The notes under the pieces are model-generated. The model saw only the letters and a program-made list of their open reading frames with translations, was not told the DNA's origin and ran no database searches. Of a DNA stretch of 8,461 nt, positions 1 through 6,366 are shown piece after piece (within the stretch, counting starts at the first letter, position 1; each line of letters begins with the position of its first letter). The DNA comes from 2-02-FULL-46-13 sp036517235 (GTDB taxonomy: Bacteria > Patescibacteriota > Minisyncoccia > Phycocordibacterales > DSPV01). The position numbers were made by a program, and so were the translations under genes. The stretch is from contig DATDXL010000054.1 in NCBI GenBank assembly GCA_036517235.1, forward strand, positions 1 through 8,461, in the 5' to 3' direction.

Positions 1-1
1 T

Positions 2-688
2 ATAGCGGTTAATATACATACAAACCTCGCCAGCTTTTTTAGTTCGACGACGCTCATCTATTTTTCTCTTCTCGCCGTTATTTTACTGATCGCGCGATTT
101 TGGGTGCGGCGCAAAGAAACATCTTTTATATACGACTTTACCCTCATATATTCTCTCATCGCGTTTCTCTACTACCTGCGAAGTCCAGGATGGCTTCGCT
201 ATATACTCATCGCTGAGCTTTTGATACTCACACTCGTGCCTCATGCAGTATTCACGGTACTACATTTTTTCCAGCGTCGCATGAACATGTTCCGGAATCT
301 GCCGCTGGCAACGACAAGCGCAGTTTGTCTATGTGTGCTCGTGCTCATCCAAGGCCTGCATCTCTTCATAGCCGCGGATATTTACAGTTCTGATACTGCC
401 ATTCGCGTTGCGAAAGAACTTGACGCGGAATATGGAGAGAAACGGGTGTTGGTATTGGGAGATAGCACGTTATACTCGTTACTCCGAAATCCGAAGCGAG
501 AAATGATCGTGTCTATGACGGGTCTTCCTACCGTAGGAAAGAACTCGCTTCTCGATAGCATGCCTCCCGATGTCGTTGTTACGGGGAAGAACGTCTTTAG
601 GGCTGGAGGAGAAAAAGTGCTCTCGGAGATGTACCGGCCCCCAGAGAAGCTGTACGGATACGACCTTTTTAAACGTATAGATCACTGA
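2..688 (+). CDS. Integral membrane GT-C/GT39-like glycosyltransferase, C-terminal part (5' end outside window)
   Basis: The frame is open from the left edge to the TGA at 686-688, so this is the 3' part of a longer gene. The GTG at 104 is an internal codon, because hydrophobic coding continues upstream of it. About four membrane segments are visible, encoded roughly at 50-105, 125-180, 190-275 and 310-390. They are followed by a soluble tail of about 95 residues that starts with an amphipathic stretch and contains a VLVLGDS strand. Many hydrophobic helices followed by a small soluble C-terminal domain is the layout of GT-C enzymes such as the GT39 (PMT/ArnT-like) group, which use polyprenyl-phosphate sugars at the outer face of the membrane. 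The catalytic N-terminal loop is not in the window, so the family is inferred from architecture and from neighbouring glycosyltransferases. It converges with the GT87 gene, with 58 bp between the stops. An O-antigen-ligase-like or other membrane protein remains possible. Confidence 0.6.
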   Translation: MAVNIHTNLASFFSSTTLIYFSLLAVILLIARFWVRRKETSFIYDFTLIYSLIAFLYYLRSPGWLRYILIAELLILTLVPHAVFTVLHFFQRRMNMFRNLPLATTSAVCLCVLVLIQGLHLFIAADIYSSDTAIRVAKELDAEYGEKRVLVLGDSTLYSLLRNPKREMIVSMTGLPTVGKNSLLDSMPPDVVVTGKNVFRAGGEKVLSEMYRPPEKLYGYDLFKRIDH

Positions 689-746
689 TTTTTCTCACCA
701 TACACGGACAGTTGATACAGGTCGCTGTGGTGTGAAGTAATGAATC

Positions 747-2171
747 CTACGCTGGTCTTTTTCTTTTGAGCAGAAGTCTCAGGTTTCTGATTTTATCAGG
801 TAGGAGTGTACCTCCGATTTGGAGCCAAATAGAAGTAATGATGAGTAGTTCTGGGATAATATATTTAGATGAATCCAGCATCTTGCATCCCCATGAGGGG
901 TCATCGAAATTCCGCCAGCCAAAATACATACAGTCGGGCACAAAAGCGAGTATTAGGGCGATCACGAGCATCAGCCATGGAACGAGCTGCATTTTATCGG
1001 TTGACCAAGGGTTGCGCCCGACCGCGAGAGCTACAAGCGGTATAATCCATATCATGGTCATGGCCCAGGTGAGGGGACCTACAAGCAGTATCACCGTTAG
1101 AATGGCATACCAATACAAAAACTCTTGGTCCGTTGAGAATTGGGGGATTTTGCGTCTGATTTTTTTAAGTCCAAGATACGCGACCAATAGCGCGGGCACT
1201 AAAAGGATTAGAGAAACGAGGGTCGGACTGGTTTTTTGCCAGTTCTCGGTAATTCCCTGCATTCTAAAGATAATAAATCTGGGGAGAGACGCATTGGGTG
1301 AGAAAGAGATTTTGACATCTTTGAACCAGCGTCCCTCTTTTATCAAGCCGGACGTGTGACCCATGCCGTGTTCGCGGTAGTATTGCTCAATCGTGCTCTT
1401 GGGCAGTCTCATCTCCACAGGGCCGTTTTCCCCATTTGGTGCGAAGCGGGGGAATTCTTTTATCAGATAATTTGGGAGCGCGTTTGGTCCGAGAAAGAGT
1501 GCTGTTAACACAATAATAGTCGCTCCGCCAAGAAGGTATCCGGCGATAATTCCCCACTGTTTTCTTAGCATAAAAAAGAAGATCACCAAACCGATGTGCA
1601 ATTTTATGAGTGTAGCAAACGCCCAGAGAAATCCCGAAGCGATCTGGCGCCGTTTTTCGCTTACCGCTGCTGTTATTGCGACGAGCGCCACTAAGAGGGT
1701 GACGGCGTCTATTTGTCCCAGTGCAATAAAGGTGAGCAATGGAAAGAACAGGGAAGCGTAGATACCGATGACGAGGTATTGCCAGAGATGGAGCTTGAGT
1801 TTGAGCGTGCGGATGGTAATAAAAAGCGAGGCGATCAGACATGCTAACGAAAAGTAGATCCAGAAGAACTTCGCCGTTGCGTAGGACATGAACTTTGCCA
1901 TGAGTCCAAAAGGCACGGCCACGAGAGGTGGATAGATAAAACGGCTATAGGTGTAGAGGGCTGCGCTATCCCAAATGGGAGGGTCTTCGCTTATGCCGTT
2001 TTTGTACAAAGGGAAACCTCGGTTGAGGCTTTCTCCGGCTGTGTAATAAACTGCAAAATCTCTCTGGATGCCATCGTTGCCGAAACGAGTTATATTTTTC
2101 TGAAGTTTGGCTAGCGAAAATAAGAAGAGTGCGGCGAGACCGATTACACAGAGTATTTTGAACACTTTCAT
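747..2171 (-). CDS. GT87-family (DUF2029) polytopic membrane glycosyltransferase
   Basis: This 474-residue protein is predicted to be a GT-C enzyme transferring a sugar from a polyprenyl-phosphate donor to a glycan or glycolipid on the outer face of the cytoplasmic membrane. An N-terminal signal-anchor helix (about 5-22) is followed by an external loop with RDFAVYY (37-43); D38 is the likely catalytic Asp, as in the GT87 mannosyltransferase PimE. Then come G52-xxxY56, the FIYPPL motif (78-83), LGQID (151-155) and ATLIK (186-190), all typical of the family. About ten hydrophobic helices are visible. A loop of about 75 residues at 235-310 lies before the last membrane block, and the tail is basic (KIRNLRLLLKRKR-like). 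Length is normal for the family. The ATG lies 11 bp after the stop of the GT2 gene. An AGGAG at 2187-2191 is 15 nt from the ATG, long for a Shine-Dalgarno, so coupling to upstream translation is likely. The sugar and acceptor cannot be told. Confidence 0.85.
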   Translation of the reverse strand: MKVFKILCVIGLAALFLFSLAKLQKNITRFGNDGIQRDFAVYYTAGESLNRGFPLYKNGISEDPPIWDSAALYTYSRFIYPPLVAVPFGLMAKFMSYATAKFFWIYFSLACLIASLFITIRTLKLKLHLWQYLVIGIYASLFFPLLTFIALGQIDAVTLLVALVAITAAVSEKRRQIASGFLWAFATLIKLHIGLVIFFFMLRKQWGIIAGYLLGGATIIVLTALFLGPNALPNYLIKEFPRFAPNGENGPVEMRLPKSTIEQYYREHGMGHTSGLIKEGRWFKDVKISFSPNASLPRFIIFRMQGITENWQKTSPTLVSLILLVPALLVAYLGLKKIRRKIPQFSTDQEFLYWYAILTVILLVGPLTWAMTMIWIIPLVALAVGRNPWSTDKMQLVPWLMLVIALILAFVPDCMYFGWRNFDDPSWGCKMLDSSKYIIPELLIITSIWLQIGGTLLPDKIRNLRLLLKRKRPA

Positions 2172-2182
2172 GACGTAAAGCG

Positions 2183-2896
2183 CTATCTCCTGAAGAGCGT
2201 TCCAATAATAAATCCGAGATACCGAAAACCTTCCCGCGATATTTTCAATTTCGTGATGCCATGAATTCTCTCCCCGTATTCAATAGGAATCTCCGCTATT
2301 CGGGCTCCGTTATTTTTCGCATAGAATAAAAATTCTATCAAGAAAGTGTTCCCTTTCGTTTTTAGTTTTCCCTTGATGGCGTTAAAGAGATTCTTTTTAA
2401 ACATCCGAAAACCGCTTGAGGTGTCATATACGGTAAGCCCCGTTACCATCCGCGCTATAAACTGACCGACAATGCTTAGATATACCAAGAAAACAGGTTT
2501 GCCTTTCATGAGGGTGAATCGGTTGTGTATATACCTTGACCCGACCACAATATCAAACTCATTCATTTTTTCGAGCATGAGAGGCAGTACTTCGGGGTTA
2601 TAGCAGAGATCAGCATCCATGCTCGCGATATTTTTTTTGCTCGCAGCATCGAATCCTTCGAACCATGCGCGGGAAAGGCTCGGGGGAGGGTCTCTGAAAA
2701 TGACCTTTAATTTCGGGATCAATTTAATCTGCGCATTGAGATATTCGAACGATCCATCATTGCTTCGATCGTCGACTATTATTATTTCCCCGTCCACGTG
2801 GTTTTTTTTGAATACCTCGAGAATTCTCGGGAGAAGTATCTCTAAGTTTTTTCGCTCGTTATAGGTAGGGATCACAACGGATAATTCTTTTTCCAT
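2183..2896 (-). CDS. GT2 glycosyltransferase, polyprenyl-phosphate mannose/glucose synthase-like
   Basis: This 237-residue cytoplasmic or membrane-associated GT-A enzyme resembles dolichyl/polyprenyl-phosphate mannose synthase, which transfers a sugar from a nucleotide donor to polyprenyl phosphate. Visible motifs are VVIPTYNE (7-14), the nucleotide-binding VDDRSNDG (41-48), the metal-binding MDADLCYNPE (93-102, DAD at 94-96), VVGSRY (117-122), DTSSGFRMF (158-166) and the C-terminal YGERIHGITKLKI (208-220), the usual Y..R..G.(S/T)K lipid-phosphate region. There is no C-terminal transmembrane pair or GtrA-like extension, so it corresponds to the soluble single-domain form. No Shine-Dalgarno precedes the ATG at 2896; with 62 bp to the methyltransferase upstream it is probably on the same transcript. 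The GT87 gene lies directly downstream, a sensible pairing of donor synthase and donor user. The sugar specificity (Man, Glc or other) is not resolved. Confidence 0.88.
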   Translation of the reverse strand: MEKELSVVIPTYNERKNLEILLPRILEVFKKNHVDGEIIIVDDRSNDGSFEYLNAQIKLIPKLKVIFRDPPPSLSRAWFEGFDAASKKNIASMDADLCYNPEVLPLMLEKMNEFDIVVGSRYIHNRFTLMKGKPVFLVYLSIVGQFIARMVTGLTVYDTSSGFRMFKKNLFNAIKGKLKTKGNTFLIEFLFYAKNNGARIAEIPIEYGERIHGITKLKISREGFRYLGFIIGTLFRR

Positions 2897-2958
2897 GTAA
2901 ATTCAGTTTGAGTGCTTAGTAAGAACCCGATTTAGACCTTCAAATACTCTCGTTTTTC

Positions 2959-4290
2959 TTAAGATTTTCTCTTGCCTTTTCTAGCCGTGCCGACGATTAT
3001 CGGTTTGGGGATGGGGATGATGAATTTGCCACCTTTATCGCTGAACCGTTTCAGATTTTCCACGATTTCTTTTGAAAAGTTCCAAGCCAGCAATATCGCG
3101 TAGTCTGGACGGCTGTTAAAGAGCTCCAGGTCGGAGACAACCGGGATATACCCTCCAGCGTGGCCGCCCGGAGCGACGCGCCCGACCTTGAGGCGGGCTT
3201 TTTCTGAAATAAAACGGATATGGCGGTTGGTGATGCCCGTGTAATTGATGAGGGTCATGCCTTTGGCTGGTGCGCTTACGGCCACGATGCTTTTCCCTTG
3301 ACGGAGTAGCTTCTCCAGTAGCTCGATAAGCTCATGGCGATTCTTTTCGACTCGCCGAGCAAAGTTCTGCATCGTCTGAAGGCTGTGCAGTTTCCGAGCC
3401 TCTTCTAGTTTTATGTATTTCGAAACGCTTGGGTCGATGGGATGCACACCCTTTTTTCCGACAAAGACACGGAAGGAACCGCCGTGAATGTGCGTTTGCT
3501 CTACCATGAATACTTCCATGCCGAATCGAGCGAAGAAGGGGATGAGAGGTTTAACGGACAGGTAGGAGAGATGCTCATGATATATGGTGTCGTATTCAAG
3601 ATTGTCAACGAGGTGTTGGAAATACGGAGATTCAAAGATAAAGACGCCGTCTTTTTTCAAAAGATGTGCTGCGGCTTGCATAACGATATCAAGGTCATCG
3701 ATGTGGGCGAACACATTCGTGCCGACGATCACGGAGGCGAGACCCGCCACCCGCTTTATTTTCTGGGCGCTCTTCATATCGAAGAACTCGCACAGCGTTT
3801 TAATTCTGTGCTCTCTGTTGGCGATAGCCACGATATTCGGGGCTGGGTCGACACCGATGACAGTCATCCCTTCCTTCTTGAATGCGCTCAAGAGCGTTCC
3901 GACGTTGCTTCCGATATCGACGACAAGGCTTTTCGGGGCAAGTTTCAGGTCATGTACCACCGAATGGGCGAAATTGTTCCAATGGGATAAGCCGGTCTTC
4001 GTAATGGACTGCTCATAAGGGTAATCGTGCTGGTAGAGCACCCGCGGGTCAACAATGTGGCTCAATTGGGAGAGGCCACATTTTTTACAAAGCAGGACAC
4101 GGAGCGGATAAAAGATCTCCGGCAAATCAAGTTCATGAGTTGCGCGAAACTGGTCTGCGGGCGGGGTCAGGCCTAGGTCAAGGTAGAGCGCAAGGTCCGT
4201 GCTCTTACACATCCTGCAGGTTCGTGTCACGCGATATAATTCTTCAAGCGCTTGGCTCTGGACGTCTGTTTTCTTGGTTTTTCGGGGCAT
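2959..4290 (-). CDS. Zinc-finger SAM-dependent sugar C-methyltransferase (TcaB9/NovU-like, three domains)
   Basis: This 443-residue protein shows the three-domain layout of NDP-sugar C-methyltransferases. The N-terminal zinc domain has C25-x2-C28 and C68-x2-C71, the spacing seen in TcaB9. The Rossmann SAM domain has motif I VVDIGSNVGTLL (123-134), the acidic end of strand 2 in GVDP (146-149), and FAHIDDL (194-200). The active-site region YHEHLSYLS (237-245) supplies Y237, E239 and H240, and H196 sits 44 residues before H240, the spacing I recall between the catalytic His residues of TcaB9. The C-terminal domain includes SAPAKGMTLINY (339-350). The known reaction of the family is C-methylation of a 4-keto-6-deoxy nucleotide sugar, giving branched sugars. 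The C-terminus is lysine/arginine rich (RKGKRKS). There is no Shine-Dalgarno at the ATG, and a -10-like box ends 11 nt upstream, so the mRNA may be nearly leaderless. It is first in a leftward unit with GT2 and GT87. The exact substrate is unknown, and other acceptors are possible. Confidence 0.88.
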   Translation of the reverse strand: MPRKTKKTDVQSQALEELYRVTRTCRMCKSTDLALYLDLGLTPPADQFRATHELDLPEIFYPLRVLLCKKCGLSQLSHIVDPRVLYQHDYPYEQSITKTGLSHWNNFAHSVVHDLKLAPKSLVVDIGSNVGTLLSAFKKEGMTVIGVDPAPNIVAIANREHRIKTLCEFFDMKSAQKIKRVAGLASVIVGTNVFAHIDDLDIVMQAAAHLLKKDGVFIFESPYFQHLVDNLEYDTIYHEHLSYLSVKPLIPFFARFGMEVFMVEQTHIHGGSFRVFVGKKGVHPIDPSVSKYIKLEEARKLHSLQTMQNFARRVEKNRHELIELLEKLLRQGKSIVAVSAPAKGMTLINYTGITNRHIRFISEKARLKVGRVAPGGHAGGYIPVVSDLELFNSRPDYAILLAWNFSKEIVENLKRFSDKGGKFIIPIPKPIIVGTARKGKRKS

Positions 4291-4301
4291 TATTGTTTAC
4301 A

Positions 4302-4330
4302 AAAATATCATGGTTAATCCTTATTTGCAA
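4302..4330 (-). promoter_or_regulatory. Candidate promoter of the methyltransferase-GT2-GT87 unit
   Basis: On the minus strand, TTGCAA (4325-4330, 4 of 6 to the -35 consensus) is 17 bp from TATTTT (4302-4307, 4 of 6 to the -10). Initiation about 7 nt downstream would leave only 4-5 nt before the ATG at 4290, consistent with the lack of a Shine-Dalgarno. A second -10-like box, TATAAA (4335-4340), is a better hexamer but lacks a -35 and would give a leader of about 38 nt. The assignment between the two is uncertain. Confidence 0.4.
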
Positions 4331-4356
4331 CGATTTTATACCTCGTTTGCAAGCAT

Positions 4357-4388
4357 AAAAAAGCCGCCCGAGCTTTGCTCAGGCGGCT
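4357..4388 (-). terminator. Intrinsic terminator of the HD-domain gene
   Basis: On the minus strand the arms 4388-4377 and 4373-4362 form a 12-bp stem, AGCCGCC-U-GAGC with GCUC-G-GGCGGCU, with one U-G wobble and an AAA loop (4376-4374). A run of T follows at once (4362-4357). It starts 17 bp after the TGA of the HD gene and has no T tract on the plus-strand side, so it works leftwards. It separates the HD gene from the methyltransferase unit. Confidence 0.92.
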
Positions 4389-4405
4389 ATGCAATCTTTT
4401 TTCTT

Positions 4406-5128
4406 TCACTTCGGAGCCCAATCTTTGTAGTATGGGCCGAGACATTTTTTGAGGTCGTCTTCGACGGTGTTTTGCACATTATGTGCCGCCGCTACGGCTC
4501 TTCCCCAAGCCCTCACGAAGAACAATACCTCCTCGAACCCCTGCGGTTGGCGCCTTACCAACTCGCGGATGTCTGGGTACATCGTATACCACTCGATGAT
4601 CCGGAAGAAGTTCCCGTAGTGGGTTTTCCACTCTCCTTCCGCCGTCGATCCGTAGACGAACGGTTTTTTGACATGGTAGAGGGGAAGTTCGCCTCCTAGC
4701 CACGCGATGCCTGCGGTTATACCGATGACATCGATCCGGCTCCACTTGTCGGCGATGCGGAGAGCTTTTAGAAGCGGGCTATTACCCGGCTCGTCATTTC
4801 TCTTGTTGTGCTGCAACACCGCATCGACAACTGCCCCTTTGTCCTTCTGGGTGAGATCGCTTGCATCAAGGTGATCGAAGAGAACCTGACGAAAACCCTT
4901 GGTTTTGATGACCCCCTTCTGGAGCAAAGGACAGCGGTCAAGGTTGTGAAGCCACGCCGTGATCTTGTAGAGCGTCTCATCAACGCCGGGGGCCAGGTCA
5001 CAGATTTGCGGATACATTTCCGCGACCCGCACCACGTGAGGCAGGTCATGCCCGCCCGTAGCGATCGGTTGGGTGTAGAGCGGTGTTAGTCTCACCTTTA
5101 GACTTTCGAGTAATTCTTTTGTATTCAA
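4406..5128 (-). CDS. HD-superfamily protein with altered HD doublet (HN)
   Basis: This 240-residue soluble protein resembles small HD-domain hydrolases of the YedJ/YpgQ type. Visible are GHDLPHVVRV (26-35, H27 and H31), AWLHNLD (58-64), a further H107 (QHNKRND) and IADKWSR (125-131, D127), in the order expected for the metal-binding H...HD...D signature. The defining doublet is H61-N62 rather than H-D; codon 62 reads AAC. D64 two residues on might substitute, but loss or change of metal-dependent phosphohydrolase activity is possible. The C-terminal third (about 150-240) has no motif I recognise. The start is TTG at 5128, chosen because a strong AGGAG lies 6 nt upstream and no ATG or GTG offers a better start. 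The gene is divergent from the epimerase and ends with its own terminator, so it is a separate unit with no evident step in glycan synthesis. The substrate is unknown. Confidence 0.82.
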   Translation of the reverse strand: MNTKELLESLKVRLTPLYTQPIATGGHDLPHVVRVAEMYPQICDLAPGVDETLYKITAWLHNLDRCPLLQKGVIKTKGFRQVLFDHLDASDLTQKDKGAVVDAVLQHNKRNDEPGNSPLLKALRIADKWSRIDVIGITAGIAWLGGELPLYHVKKPFVYGSTAEGEWKTHYGNFFRIIEWYTMYPDIRELVRRQPQGFEEVLFFVRAWGRAVAAAHNVQNTVEDDLKKCLGPYYKDWAPK

Positions 5129-5134
5129 GGAACT

Positions 5135-5139
5135 CTCCT
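5135..5139 (-). promoter_or_regulatory. Shine-Dalgarno AGGAG deciding a TTG start
   Basis: The minus strand reads AAAAAAGGAGAGTTCC directly before the TTG at 5128-5126. The AGGAG is 6 nt from the start codon, an optimal spacing. It is the only well-placed strong ribosome binding site I find in the window, and it supports TTG as the start of the HD gene. Confidence 0.85.
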
Positions 5140-5209
5140 TTTTTCGAGTTTCTCTCAGATCTGCTTTCCGACATAGCTTCAGCCAGCAGGGTTAAGGTAT
5201 TTCAGTTGG

Positions 5210-5238
5210 AGATTAACATTATTCTTCTAGAAAGTCAA
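5210..5238 (-). promoter_or_regulatory. Candidate leftward promoter of the HD-domain gene
   Basis: On the minus strand, TTGACT (5238-5233, 5 of 6 to the -35 consensus) is followed after 17 bp by TAATCT (5215-5210, only 3 of 6 to the -10). It would give a leader of about 75 nt before the TTG start at 5128. The -35 lies in one arm of the inverted repeat 5231-5259. The -10 is weak, so this is tentative. Confidence 0.35.
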
Positions 5239-5259
5239 TAGTTAGGAGAATTTGACTTT
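5231..5259. repeat. 8-bp inverted repeat across divergent -35 boxes, possible operator
   Basis: AAAGTCAA (5231-5238) and TTGACTTT (5252-5259) are exact reverse complements with a 13-bp spacer, in the 170-bp region between the divergent HD and epimerase genes. Arm centres are 21 bp apart, about two helical turns, a geometry suited to a dimeric regulator. Each arm also contains a TTGACT hexamer reading outward, so the symmetry could simply reflect two similar -35 elements. Confidence 0.5.
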
Positions 5260-5280
5260 ACATGGAATGGATTCCAGAAT
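5252..5280 (+). promoter_or_regulatory. Promoter of the epimerase-GT4-phosphodiesterase genes
   Basis: TTGACT (5252-5257, 5 of 6) and CAGAAT (5275-5280, 4 of 6) are separated by exactly 17 bp. Initiation near 5287 would give a leader of about 12 nt before the ATG at 5299, and this leader contains no Shine-Dalgarno. The hexamers and spacing fit a housekeeping-sigma promoter. Confidence 0.6.
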
Positions 5281-5298
5281 GGGACCACTGAAACTACT

Positions 5299-6240
5299 AT
5301 GAGATGTTTGGTAACAGGTGGAGCAGGCTTTATAGGTTCTCACATCGTTGATCGTATACTCAAGAACGGCGATGAAGTTCTTATTTACGATCGTTTTTCA
5401 TCAGGGAGGACCTTGTTCGTAGAACACCATGCAAAGAATAAAAAGTGCACGCTAGTCAAAGGTGATGTTCTAGATACTCCCAAAGTAACCGAGGCGATGA
5501 AGGGGGTGGATTTTGTTTTTCACATCGCCAGTCATGCTAATGCCCGATCGGGTTTTACCGATCACGCTATTGATCATATGCAGAATTTGGAAACCACGCG
5601 CTCCGTTTTGGAGGCAATGTATACGAATCAGGTGAAGAAAATTGCATTTGCCTCAACGGCCTTGGTGTATGGAAATGCCAGGGTTCATCCTACACCCGAA
5701 AGTTATCCACTTGAGCCGACCTCTCTGTATGCCGCTTCTAAAGCGGCATCTGAGCATTATATACAAGCGTACGCGAGCTATTACGATTGGCAGGCGTACA
5801 TTTTTCGTTTCGCGCCTTTTTTCGGTGAAAGACATACGCATGGGATAATTTACGATGTTGTTAAAAAAATCAAAAAGAATCCCAGCATCCTGGAGCTTTT
5901 CTCTGATGGTACTCCCAAAAGAGCGCCAGTGTATGTCGCAGACGGGATAGACGCCATATTCAAGGCAATTGACACAACTCACGACAGGGTTAACATTTTT
6001 AATGTAGGGAATGATGAGATTCTGACAGTTGATGAAATGGTAGATCTTATTCTAGAGGCCGCGAAGGTAACCATTAAGAAAAAATATCTCGGAGGAGAAA
6101 AAGATAGAGAAGATAATGATTTTATGTATGTCGATACAAAGAAATTGAAGAATTTGGGATGGAAACCAAATTTCAGCATTGCCGAGGGAGTAAAAAGAAC
6201 GGTTGCATATCTAGAGAGCAATCCGCATCTTGTGGAGTAG
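5299..6240 (+). CDS. NAD-dependent sugar-nucleotide epimerase (extended SDR, GalE-like)
   Basis: This 313-residue cytoplasmic enzyme belongs to the NAD-dependent epimerase/dehydratase family and probably epimerises a nucleotide sugar at C4. The N-terminal Rossmann motif is VTGGAGFIGSH (5-15), and the strand-2 acid is D31 (IYDRFSSG), which favours NAD. GDVLD (55-59) and HIASHA (75-80) follow. The catalytic set is S119-T120 with Y144-xxx-K148. The segment after S-T is A-L-V-Y-G (121-125), lacking the Asp-Glu pair of 4,6-dehydratases, so an epimerase or 4-reductase is more likely than a dehydratase. RFAPFFGERH (170-179) and RAPVYVAD (208-215) match the substrate-binding part of the family. Length is typical. 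The ATG at 5299 starts directly in the first beta strand, which supports the start. No Shine-Dalgarno is present. It leads a rightward group with GT4 and a phosphodiesterase. The exact sugar is not determinable. Confidence 0.88.
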   Translation: MRCLVTGGAGFIGSHIVDRILKNGDEVLIYDRFSSGRTLFVEHHAKNKKCTLVKGDVLDTPKVTEAMKGVDFVFHIASHANARSGFTDHAIDHMQNLETTRSVLEAMYTNQVKKIAFASTALVYGNARVHPTPESYPLEPTSLYAASKAASEHYIQAYASYYDWQAYIFRFAPFFGERHTHGIIYDVVKKIKKNPSILELFSDGTPKRAPVYVADGIDAIFKAIDTTHDRVNIFNVGNDEILTVDEMVDLILEAAKVTIKKKYLGGEKDREDNDFMYVDTKKLKNLGWKPNFSIAEGVKRTVAYLESNPHLVE

Positions 6241-6347
6241 GATCGATAGTTTTGAATATCGAGAGAATTTCTTGCCATCTAACCAATAGAGGTGATAGAG
6301 GTGTTTGTGCCTGATATCGAATGCAGGCACTCTGTGCAATGGTTTTT

Positions 6348-6356
6348 TGCTATACT
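6348..6356 (+). promoter_or_regulatory. Extended -10 promoter giving a leaderless GT4 mRNA
   Basis: TGCTATACT (6348-6356) is an extended -10 element: a TG at 6348-6349, one base, then TATACT with 5 of 6 consensus matches. No clear -35 is found 16-18 bp upstream, as is usual for extended -10 promoters. Initiation about 7 nt downstream falls near 6363, only about four bases before the ATG at 6367. Confidence 0.55.
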
Positions 6357-6366
6357 TGCTTACGCA

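Noticed and set aside
104..688. GTG at 104 as the start of a complete 194-residue protein
   Set aside because: The same frame is open to the left edge and encodes another hydrophobic helix before 104, so the gene begins outside the window.
696..733. Possible weak stem CACCA...TGGTG as a terminator between convergent genes
   Set aside because: Only 5 bp pair with a large unpaired interior, and no proper T tract follows on the plus strand.
766..1359. Long plus-strand open frame antisense to the GT87 gene
   Set aside because: The translation has no recognisable motif, is low in coherence and mirrors a convincing GT87 coding region.
3442..4018. Two long plus-strand frames opposite the methyltransferase
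   Set aside because: The minus strand has complete zinc-finger, SAM and catalytic motifs across this stretch; the antisense frames show no domain and no start signals.
4362..4388. Hairpin as a bidirectional terminator or repeat element
   Set aside because: Only the minus-strand side has an immediate T run, and no second copy was seen in the window.
4199..4699. Plus-strand frame of 166 codons spanning the terminator region
   Set aside because: It runs through parts of two minus-strand genes and the terminator hairpin, with no motif or ribosome binding site.
5161..5189. CTGCT...AGCAG inverted repeat in the HD gene leader as a riboswitch or attenuator
   Set aside because: A 5-bp stem with a long loop is expected by chance, and no conserved riboswitch core is recognisable.
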